Source: Aestuariibaculum sp. M13 (GTDB lineage Bacteria; Bacteroidota; Bacteroidia; Flavobacteriales; Flavobacteriaceae). From it: a DNA stretch of 64,000 nucleotides. The position numbers and the translations under genes were made by a program. The notes under the pieces were generated by a model. The model saw nothing but the letters and a program-made list of their open reading frames with translations, was not told the origin of the DNA and did no database searches. Each line of letters starts with the position of its first letter. Within the stretch, counting starts at the first letter, position 1. Location: positions 124,001 to 188,000 of the forward strand of contig NZ_JANIAC010000004.1 of the NCBI RefSeq assembly GCF_024723255.1, in the 5' to 3' direction. Shown piece by piece: positions 25,943 to 33,006 of the stretch.

Positions 25943-26932
25943 TTATTGCTGCTGCTGTCTTTGTTGTTGCTGTAAATCCTGTTGCTGTTGTTGCTGCTGT
26001 TGTTGAATACGTTCCATGTGTCTTTTGTAACTGTTATTATTAATGGAGGACATTGGCGTTTCTGGTAAAGTTATATCTTCATCGTTTTTAGCTGTACTTA
26101 CGTTTACTTTTACAAATAAATCGGCATTGGCGTTACCTTTATAAACGCCTTTAACCGGGGCACAGTCGTTATAATCTCGTCCAACAGCAAGACGAACATG
26201 GCAATCGTTTGCTATGATGTTATTTGTTGGATCGAAACCAAGCCAGCCATAAAAAGGAATGTATGCTTCTATCCAGGCATGGGTAGCGCCTTCTCCTCTG
26301 GTAATATCGCTACTAGGACAAATATAACCGCTAACATATCGAGCAGGAATACCACACATTCTAACGGCTTGAAGCATGATATTTGTGAAATCCTGACATA
26401 CTCCTGCTTTTATTTCCCAGACTTCATCTATAGAAGAATCTACTTTGGTAACCCCTTTAGTGTATTTTATTTGGCTATAAACATAGGTGCAAAGTCCCTG
26501 AAGAGCCTGGTAAACTGTTTTTTGCTTTATGCCTTTTTCTTCAATTAATTGAATTAATTCGTTTGAGCCAGTGAATGGTTTGTGAATTAGAAAATCAACA
26601 AACGGATCGTCGTATTTTATTTTTGTTAACTCCATCCATTGGGTTTCTACATCTACAGTGTCTTCTGGTAATATTTTTGGGAATGTGGTTACTTCAATAT
26701 TAGATTCAATATATAATTCGGTAATGGCATCAGTAATCATAAAAGAACCAACCATATTTTTGTAATAATCGGTATAGGTTTGCACATGGGCATTGTTTGT
26801 AATTACCAAATAGTGGGAATTGACTTGTTGAAAATCGTCATTAATTGGATGCAAACGCAATTGGTTTGCGGCATCAATAACTGGTGAGTCATAACTGTAT
26901 TTAGTAAGATGTTTTATGAAATAATTTGCCAT
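25943..26932 (-). CDS. Transglutaminase-like protein with polyglutamine tail
   Basis: A 329-residue cytoplasmic transglutaminase/cysteine-protease-fold protein (COG1305 type). After an N-terminal beta domain (to about 110) the catalytic triad is Cys179 (AGVCQDFTN), His218 (THAWIEAY) and Asp234 (GFDPTNN). The C-terminus is odd: residues 310-329 read nine Gln, DL, four Gln, R, four Gln, then stop. It is the last of three genes with the alpha-E and ATP-grasp genes upstream (8-base gap). Such clusters have been proposed to make or cut peptide-like amides; the substrate is unknown. Confidence 0.9.
   Translation of the reverse strand: MANYFIKHLTKYSYDSPVIDAANQLRLHPINDDFQQVNSHYLVITNNAHVQTYTDYYKNMVGSFMITDAITELYIESNIEVTTFPKILPEDTVDVETQWMELTKIKYDDPFVDFLIHKPFTGSNELIQLIEEKGIKQKTVYQALQGLCTYVYSQIKYTKGVTKVDSSIDEVWEIKAGVCQDFTNIMLQAVRMCGIPARYVSGYICPSSDITRGEGATHAWIEAYIPFYGWLGFDPTNNIIANDCHVRLAVGRDYNDCAPVKGVYKGNANADLFVKVNVSTAKNDEDITLPETPMSSINNNSYKRHMERIQQQQQQQQQDLQQQQRQQQQ
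25946..26005 (-). repeat. CAG/CAA repeat encoding a polyQ tail
   Basis: Twenty consecutive codons, seventeen of them CAA or CAG, at the very end of the transglutaminase-like gene. CAA and CAG are mixed, which makes simple slippage less easy than in a pure triplet run, but the tract could still vary in length. Nothing similar occurs in the other genes of the window. Confidence 0.85.
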
Positions 26933-26940
26933 AGTAATAC

Positions 26941-27867
26941 TTAATTGATTGGGGTGTAGTAAACAGAATTGATGTCTTCAGAGATGTCTCGAATGTCTTG
27001 TTTAATGCCTTCTACGAAATTAAGAAGTCCCTGTTCATTTATATTTTCAATGGTGGTGTATTTAATACTGCTTTCTAATTTTCCTAATAGAAATTGTAAA
27101 TTATTGTTGCCAAGTTCTCCGGCATCAATAAGCTCCGTAATGTGTCTGTTTAATTTATTAATGCAATAATAAACCGATCGCGGAAAGAGTTTATCTCTGA
27201 AAATAAGATCTACGATTTGGTCTTCATTAAATGAAGATTTATAGGTTTTCAAATATTTTTGATAACCACCAACAACTAATAGTAGGTTTCTCCAATATAA
27301 TCCCTTTTCTAAGTCGTCTGTTGCATGCCGAATTTCTTCAAGTTTTAATGTTGTGAAATCTGAAATTAAAATAACGCGTTCTAAATAGCGCCCAACATTC
27401 ATAAAATAATAAGCAGGACCACGTTCTTGCATAATGTCGTTGGTACCATAAAACATTAAATGATGCCCCAATAATTCTTCTAATAGACGGATAGGGTCTT
27501 CTTCTTTAAGGCGTTGCCTAAGATTATTATTTGTTACGAATAAGTAGTAGTTGTTTATGCATAACCAGGATTCTCTTGAAATATGTTCCTGAACGCTTCT
27601 TGCATTTTCTCTGGCTCTAGTAACGATATTAACAATAGAGTTGTCATTGCTAACATCAAAAATCATATAATCAATACATTCTATGGGATCTTCGGTATAA
27701 AATTCCGTTTCAGATGAAGCGAAATTTTTAATGACAGGAGTCCAGGAAAAAAGTTCAGGTGAATCTTGATTGGCATAAAAATTTACTTTCAATAAAGCTA
27801 AAATGCCATTACCACGCGCCATATATCTGTTCATCCAGATAAGGTTATTTGCTACTCTACTTAACAT
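26941..27867 (-). CDS. Alpha-E domain protein (DUF403)
   Basis: A 308-residue helical protein beginning MLSRVANNLIWMNRYMARGNG, the standard opening of alpha-E proteins; ERGPAYYFMNVGRYLERV fits the repeat. No catalytic motif is known. It sits between the ATP-grasp and transglutaminase-like genes, 22 and 8 bases from them, in the arrangement described for COG2307 with COG2308 and COG1305. It probably acts with the ATP-grasp protein, but its task is not known. Confidence 0.93.
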   Translation of the reverse strand: MLSRVANNLIWMNRYMARGNGILALLKVNFYANQDSPELFSWTPVIKNFASSETEFYTEDPIECIDYMIFDVSNDNSIVNIVTRARENARSVQEHISRESWLCINNYYLFVTNNNLRQRLKEEDPIRLLEELLGHHLMFYGTNDIMQERGPAYYFMNVGRYLERVILISDFTTLKLEEIRHATDDLEKGLYWRNLLLVVGGYQKYLKTYKSSFNEDQIVDLIFRDKLFPRSVYYCINKLNRHITELIDAGELGNNNLQFLLGKLESSIKYTTIENINEQGLLNFVEGIKQDIRDISEDINSVYYTPIN

Positions 27868-27889
27868 ATATTCGTTCTTTCTTTTTAAA

Positions 27890-29332
27890 TTATTTTAAAA
27901 CCCATGTGTCTTTACTGCCTCCGCCTTGTGAGCTATTAACAACTAAGGATCCTTTTTTAAGGGCAACTCTTGTTAAACCACCTGGACAAATATCAATGCC
28001 GTCAGCACCTGTTAGGGCAAATGGTCGCAAGTCTATACAGCGAGGGGATAGTTTTCCATCTATAAAGCAGGGCGCTGTAGATAGCTTTAAAATGGGTTGT
28101 GCAATAAAGCCATCGGGTTTCTTTTTAACGGTATCTAAATAATCTTTGATTTCTTCTTCGCTTGCTTCGTGTCCCATAAGCATGCCGTAACCGCCACTAC
28201 CGTCTGTTTTTTTAATAACCATTTCTCGAATGTGCTCGGTGACATATTCAAGTTCCTCTGGTTTACTAAGCTGATAGGTCTTAATATTTTTTAAAATTGG
28301 TTCTTCCCCTAAGTAATATCTAATCATGTCCGGAACATAAATGTAAATGGCTTTATCGTCGGCAATTCCTGTTCCTGGTGCATTTACAATTATAACATTG
28401 CCTTTTCGGTAGGCAGCCATAATTCCGGCAACACCTAAAACACTTTCGGCTTTAAATTCTAAAGGGTCTAGATAATCATCATCAACACGTCTGTAAATCA
28501 CATCAACTTGTTTTAGACCATTAGTTGTTTTCATGTAAACAAAATGATCTTTAACGACTAGGTCGCTACCTTCAACAAGTTCAATACCCATAAGTCTAGC
28601 CAAAGTGGTGTGCTCGTAATAAGCAGAGTTATATATTCCGGGTGTTAATAACACCACATTGGGATTAGAAATAGGAGAAAGTTCTTTTAGTTTTCGATAT
28701 AAATAATTGGGGTAATTTGATACCGACCGAACGCCGTTTTTGGGTAACACGCCAGGAAATAAACGTTTCGATATTTCCCTGTTTTCTAACATATAACTTA
28801 CTCCGGAGGGTGTTCTTAAATTGTCTTCAAGAACGTAAAACTCGCCATCTTCATTACGAATTAAATCGACTCCCGAAATATGTACATAGATATCGTGAGG
28901 CACATTAACGCCTTTCATTTCTCTTAAATAATAAGGACAGGAAAATATTAATTCACTAGGTATAATACCGTCCTTAATAATGAACTGTTCATGATAAATA
29001 TCCTTAATAAAGAGGTTTAAAGCTTTAAGTCGTTGTTTAATGCCTCGTTCTATTTTGTCCCATTCATCAGCTGTGATTATTCTGGGAACAATATCGAAAG
29101 GGAATATTTTTTCAATACCTTCATTGTTATTGTATACGGTAAAGGTGACGCCTTGACTCATAAATAACTGCTTGGCAAGTTCTTCTTTGGTCGATAGTTT
29201 TTCGGGTGAAGTGTTTTTTAAATATTCAATAAATTGTTCATACTGAGTTCTAAACTCCACATCGTCATTGTACATTTCATCCCAAGTGTTGGGTAACTTA
29301 TCATAGGAAGAAAAAAGATTGTTATTGTTCAT
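27890..29332 (-). CDS. Circularly permuted ATP-grasp protein (DUF404/DUF407)
   Basis: A 480-residue protein of the COG2308 type, a circularly permuted ATP-grasp enzyme expected to form amide bonds using ATP. Recognisable segments are YDKLPNTWDEM at the start, GLNLFIKDIYHE-like (ALNLFIKDIYHEQFI), DLIRNEDGEFYVLEDNLRTPSGVSY, VNAPGTGIADDKAIY, MVIKKTDGSGGYGMLMG and RPFALTGADGIDICPGGLTRVAL. It is the first gene of the three-gene unit. No Anbu-type peptidase gene, a partner in some genomes, is adjacent. Confidence 0.94.
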   Translation of the reverse strand: MNNNNLFSSYDKLPNTWDEMYNDDVEFRTQYEQFIEYLKNTSPEKLSTKEELAKQLFMSQGVTFTVYNNNEGIEKIFPFDIVPRIITADEWDKIERGIKQRLKALNLFIKDIYHEQFIIKDGIIPSELIFSCPYYLREMKGVNVPHDIYVHISGVDLIRNEDGEFYVLEDNLRTPSGVSYMLENREISKRLFPGVLPKNGVRSVSNYPNYLYRKLKELSPISNPNVVLLTPGIYNSAYYEHTTLARLMGIELVEGSDLVVKDHFVYMKTTNGLKQVDVIYRRVDDDYLDPLEFKAESVLGVAGIMAAYRKGNVIIVNAPGTGIADDKAIYIYVPDMIRYYLGEEPILKNIKTYQLSKPEELEYVTEHIREMVIKKTDGSGGYGMLMGHEASEEEIKDYLDTVKKKPDGFIAQPILKLSTAPCFIDGKLSPRCIDLRPFALTGADGIDICPGGLTRVALKKGSLVVNSSQGGGSKDTWVLK

Positions 29333-29715
29333 ATATTAATAAGTATGTTCTTAAATATACTTAAAAATTGAAGAATAGATAGAGATTTAAGGTTATATGT
29401 AAATTAAAATTAACGTTTATTCATTTTTGTTAAAAATATTTCTAAAAATATACTTGCTTCATAATTTGTTTCTTATAAAATTATATACTTATCAATCGGT
29501 TACGGTCTAATTTACTCTTGAATTGAAGTTAATTTTATTGTGTTTTAGTAGTCTGCAATAACAGATTTATTAAAAATCTTAATAAAGAGAGTTTAAATTA
29601 ATGTTAGTTGTAAATTAAATTGTTGGTATATAGTAGTTTGATTAATTTTTCAAAAAAAATAAAAGCTCAGGCAACCATTACTTAAAAATTCTCGTCTATT
29701 TAAATAGAAGACCAA
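29333..29715. other. Divergent intergenic region, very A+T rich
   Basis: A 383-base gap between the ATP-grasp gene (leftward) and the ECF sigma gene (rightward). It is strikingly A+T rich and holds no convincing reading frame or RNA gene. The right end carries the ECF-type promoter (29672-29698). Near the left end, TATATTTA on the minus strand (29359-29352), one mismatch from TAnnTTTG, could serve the ATP-grasp gene. Nothing else is interpretable. Confidence 0.6.
29672..29698 (+). promoter_or_regulatory. ECF-type promoter of the sigma factor operon
   Basis: CAACC (29672-29676) and CGTCTA (29693-29698) separated by 16 bases: the AAC ... CGTC pattern recognised by extracytoplasmic-function sigma factors, and not the TAnnTTTG housekeeping type. 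Its place 17 bases before an ECF sigma gene implies autoregulation. A related site lies upstream of the LVIVD lipoprotein gene at 54427. Confidence 0.6.
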
Positions 29716-30291
29716 ATGAACACCTTATTGAAAGTTATACAACTTCATAAAAACGAATCGGCACTTATTAAGCGAGCGATAAAAAATAATCGCGAGGCGC
29801 AGCACATGTTATTCGAAATGCATGCGCCTAAAATGTTAAGCGTGTGCCGATACTATTTAAAAGATGTGTATCATGCCGAAGAAGTTATGATGAATGGTTT
29901 TTTTAAGGTGTTTACAAATTTGAAGAGTTTTAGAGGTGAAGGTAGTTTTGAAGGTTGGATAAGAAGAATTATGGTTCGGGAATCCATAAGTTACTTAAGG
30001 CAACAAAAACATGTGGAATTTCCGGTTGAAGAAGTCGATATTAAAAATGAATTTACCAATAATATAGCTACCGAAATTGAAGTAGAAGAGATACAACACC
30101 TGATAGACGAATTACCTGAAGGTTATAAAATAGTATTTATTATGTATGCCATTCAAGGCTACAAGCATCAGGAGATTGCGAGTTTACTTGATATTGCTGA
30201 AAGCACTTCAAAATCTCAGTTATTCAAAGCGAGAAAGCTTTTACAGGATAAAATTACGAACAGAAACACAACAAGCTATGGCACGAAATAA
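29716..30291 (+). CDS. ECF-family RNA polymerase sigma factor
   Basis: A 191-residue sigma factor with sigma-2 (about 25-95: AQHMLFEMHAPKMLSVCRYYLKD, then FKVFTNLKSFRGEGSFEGWIRRIMVRESISYLR) and sigma-4 (about 125-180: LPEGYKIVFIMYAIQGYKHQEIASLLDIAESTSKSQL). It has no sigma-1 or sigma-3 region. It starts an operon with an overlapping probable anti-sigma gene and an envelope protein gene, and is preceded by a promoter of the type its own class recognises. Confidence 0.93.
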   Translation: MNTLLKVIQLHKNESALIKRAIKNNREAQHMLFEMHAPKMLSVCRYYLKDVYHAEEVMMNGFFKVFTNLKSFRGEGSFEGWIRRIMVRESISYLRQQKHVEFPVEEVDIKNEFTNNIATEIEVEEIQHLIDELPEGYKIVFIMYAIQGYKHQEIASLLDIAESTSKSQLFKARKLLQDKITNRNTTSYGTK

Positions 30292-31018
30292 TTTTGAAAA
30301 ACAGATAAAGGAAAAGCTTGAAGGAAGAACTATGAAACCTTCGGCCGATGCGTGGAATACACTTTCAAAACGATTAGATGCTAATGAAAATAAGTCGAGC
30401 AACAAAAGGTATTTATGGTTAGGTATTGCGGCGAGTTTTATTGGTGTTTTGTTTTTGGTAACTGTATTTACAAAAACAGAAGAAACAGTACCTGTTATTG
30501 TAAATAATCCTAAAGTTGTCGAAGAAACAATTCCTATGGAAGTTGTTTCTCAAAATGTTAAGGATACTTCAAAGGTTGAAGAAAATACTACGAATAAAGT
30601 TATTGAAGAATCAATGCTTAAAAAACAACATGACGTTATTTCTAAACAAGAGCAGCGAATTGTAGTAGCTCAGGAGCAATCAGATATGTCTGAGGAATTA
30701 CAAAATTCCAATAATCAACTTAAAAAGGAATTAAGTTTTGAAGACCAAAAGGTTGAAGAAGTAATAGCTAAGGTTAACGATTTAATGACGCATAATAAAG
30801 AGGTGACAGATAATGAAATTGAAGCTTTGCTTCTGGATGCGCAGCGAAGCATTAATAAACAAAGAATTTTAAATCAGTCTACGGGTGTTGTCGATGCCGA
30901 TTTGTTACTTCAAGATGTAGAAACCGAATTAGACCAGTCGTTTAGAAGTAAGATCTTCGATGCTATAAAAACCAGTTTTGGAACTGTAAAAACAGCCGTA
31001 GCACAACGTAATCAGTAA
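30278..31018 (+). CDS. Probable anti-sigma factor, single membrane span
   Basis: A 246-residue protein from ATG 30278, overlapping the sigma gene by 14 bases. The frame is open further upstream inside the sigma gene, but the segment before MARNNFEKQIKEKLEGR does not look like protein of this type. A cytoplasmic part of about 45 residues is followed by one transmembrane helix (YLWLGIAASFIGVLFLVTVF) and a periplasmic, Glu/Lys/Gln-rich, coiled-coil-prone region. Position and topology suggest membrane sequestration of the sigma factor; the N-terminal part is not a recognisable zinc anti-sigma domain. Confidence 0.72.
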   Translation: MARNNFEKQIKEKLEGRTMKPSADAWNTLSKRLDANENKSSNKRYLWLGIAASFIGVLFLVTVFTKTEETVPVIVNNPKVVEETIPMEVVSQNVKDTSKVEENTTNKVIEESMLKKQHDVISKQEQRIVVAQEQSDMSEELQNSNNQLKKELSFEDQKVEEVIAKVNDLMTHNKEVTDNEIEALLLDAQRSINKQRILNQSTGVVDADLLLQDVETELDQSFRSKIFDAIKTSFGTVKTAVAQRNQ

Positions 31019-31077
31019 ATCATCATTCAATCAAATAATAATTATCAAACCCGTTTCGGGACAAAAAACGAACAGTT

Positions 31078-32160
31078 ATGCAAACAATTACTAAAATTTT
31101 AGTGCTCACGGCACTGTGTTTAAGTGTGCAATTCATCAATGCGCAAGACACCATTCAAAATGTTAATAATAAGGAGAAAATTGAACTTTTATTAAAAGAG
31201 AAGGAAACCATTCAAAGTCAGGAACGCGAGATGCTGAAACAAGAAGTGGAGGCTATAAATGTAAGACTTGAAAAAGGTGAATTAACCAATCTGGAAGCCG
31301 ATATTTTAAAGAAAGAAGCAGCTAAAAAACGTGCTTTGAATATTGAAAATCGAGTAGCTATAATAGATAATAAAATAGAATTACTTAAACGTAATGAAAC
31401 CGATTATGATATTGAAGATGACAATGAAAATATTATAATAAGAATTGGAAAGGGAGACGAAACAAGTGAAAGTATTGTGTTTGTTGGCGATAAAAAAAAT
31501 GACAAGCCAAGAAAATACGATAGACGTACAACAAGCGATTTTGTTTTGGCTTTCGGGTTTAATAATGCCATAATTGAAGGCGATAAGCTTGATGATTCGC
31601 CTTATAAATTTGGAGGTTCTCGTTTCTTTGAAATGGGTTGGGCATGGAAAACCAGAGTGTTTAAAGAGTCTAATTTTATGAGATTAAAATACGGATGGTC
31701 GCTTCAAATTAATGGATTAAAAGCCAACGATAATCAATATTTTGTTCAGGATGGAGATCAAACGTATCTGGAGCTTTTTCCTCATGAACTTAAAAAGGCT
31801 AAATTATCAGTTTCTAATTTAGTATTCCCGGTGCATTTTGAGTTCGGGCCTTCTAAAAAAATAGAACGCGAAAATTATTTTAGGTATTCAACCAAAAATC
31901 AGTTTAAAATAGGTCTTGGTGGTTACGGTGGGTTTAATGTAGGAACGCGTCAAAAATTAAAATATACAGCCGATGGAGATCGTTCTAAAGAAAAACAAAA
32001 ACGTAGTTTTAATACCAGTAATCTGGTTTACGGATTAAGTGGATATCTGGCTATCGATGATGTAGCACTATACGTTAAATATGATTTATCACCACTATTT
32101 AAAAATCAGGATATCAGACAAAATAATATATCTGTCGGACTTAGATTTGATGTTGATTAG
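31078..32160 (+). CDS. Predicted outer-membrane beta-barrel protein with coiled coil
   Basis: A 360-residue exported protein (signal peptide MQTITKILVLTALCLSVQFINAQ). Residues about 30-105 form a charged, coiled-coil-prone segment (KIELLLKEKETIQSQEREML and on). The second half has repeated beta-strand patterns (DFVLAFGFNNAI; FFEMGWAWKTRVF; FKIGLGGYGGFNVGT; NISVGLRFDVD) typical of a small porin-like barrel. As third gene of the ECF operon it is a likely target or sensor partner. A bidirectional terminator follows. Confidence 0.72.
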   Translation: MQTITKILVLTALCLSVQFINAQDTIQNVNNKEKIELLLKEKETIQSQEREMLKQEVEAINVRLEKGELTNLEADILKKEAAKKRALNIENRVAIIDNKIELLKRNETDYDIEDDNENIIIRIGKGDETSESIVFVGDKKNDKPRKYDRRTTSDFVLAFGFNNAIIEGDKLDDSPYKFGGSRFFEMGWAWKTRVFKESNFMRLKYGWSLQINGLKANDNQYFVQDGDQTYLELFPHELKKAKLSVSNLVFPVHFEFGPSKKIERENYFRYSTKNQFKIGLGGYGGFNVGTRQKLKYTADGDRSKEKQKRSFNTSNLVYGLSGYLAIDDVALYVKYDLSPLFKNQDIRQNNISVGLRFDVD

Positions 32161-32165
32161 AATTT

Positions 32166-32198
32166 AAAAAAGCGACACCGTTAAGTGTCGCTTTTTTT
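32166..32198. terminator. Bidirectional intrinsic terminator
   Basis: A stem aaaagcgacac-cgttaa-gtgtcgctttt with flanking A and T runs between two converging genes. It starts 6 bases after the envelope-protein stop and touches the stop codon of the DUF4386 gene. Confidence 0.85.
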
Positions 32199-32814
32199 AT
32201 GCGTTATTTTTAAATCCTTTAAGCAGAAGCCATATTGCTAAGGACATCTCACCAATAATGCTTGGTATGGCAACTAAAGCTAAGAATATTGAGCTGTACG
32301 CATCATAATCCGGAAGTAAAAAATGGGCACATGTATCAATCATATACATGACTCCGGCAAGTATTACAAATAATGTGATAAATTTTGGCGTGTTAATTAT
32401 TCTTCCTAAAAGAATTAAATGAATTCCAAAAAAGAAAAGTCCAATGAGCCATATTGTATTAAATGTATGTACATGATTTAAAATGTCGTTGCTGGTGGTG
32501 GCTTTAAAAGCTAAAGGTAAAGCAAAAATCGCAACGCCCATTATAGCGGCATGCATTATTCTAAAAAGGGTACTTAATGAAGATAAATAATTTGATTTAT
32601 AAAGTAAGTAAAGGGCCCAAGCCACCACAACATCAAAAACAACAGTGACTAAAAAGGCTAATATTCCAAATCTAACCAAGAGATGATTTTGTTGAATGGT
32701 TTCTAAGGGATTTTTCAGTAAGGCTTCAATGGCGAAAAAATTTGCAAATATGGCAGCAAAGAAGATTATAAAGTAGCTTAAACCTGTAATAATTGATAGT
32801 TTTCGAAGGTTCAT
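32197..32814 (-). CDS. DUF4386 family membrane protein
   Basis: A 205-residue integral membrane protein with about six helices, starting MNLRKLSIITGLSYFIIFFAAIFANFF. The pattern of the helices, VVFDVVVAWALYLLY and FNTIWLIGLFFFGIHLILLG, is that of DUF4386, whose role is unknown. It is flanked by opposite-strand genes and probably transcribed alone. Confidence 0.85.
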   Translation of the reverse strand: MNLRKLSIITGLSYFIIFFAAIFANFFAIEALLKNPLETIQQNHLLVRFGILAFLVTVVFDVVVAWALYLLYKSNYLSSLSTLFRIMHAAIMGVAIFALPLAFKATTSNDILNHVHTFNTIWLIGLFFFGIHLILLGRIINTPKFITLFVILAGVMYMIDTCAHFLLPDYDAYSSIFLALVAIPSIIGEMSLAIWLLLKGFKNNA

Positions 32815-32945
32815 TTTCTATGTTTTAAGGGTGTTTAATTTGTTGACGAACTTGTAATTAAAATGTTACAACAACAAGATAATCTTCATTTCGATTAAAA
32901 GAGAATTAATTTTGTTTGAATTTTTAGTATTTTGGAGTTTAAGTC

Positions 32946-32953
32946 TATTTTTG
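32946..32953 (+). promoter_or_regulatory. -7 promoter element of dnaG
   Basis: TATTTTTG, a perfect TAnnTTTG, 53 bases before the TTG start of dnaG. TTTG sequences lie nearby at 32915-32918, but at 27 bases the spacing is long, so the -33 element is uncertain. Confidence 0.4.
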
Positions 32954-33006
32954 CAATCAGTAAAAAGCGTTACAAAGCAATCTTTTAAAATTAAAAACCA
33001 AACCAT

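Noticed and set aside
26198-26548. A 116-codon plus-strand frame
   Set aside because: It is antisense to the catalytic part of the transglutaminase-like gene and shows no protein features.
30146-30277. Upstream extension of the anti-sigma gene to 30146
   Set aside because: The added 44 residues overlap the sigma-4 coding region out of frame and do not resemble protein; the ATG at 30278 gives the normal sigma/anti-sigma overlap.
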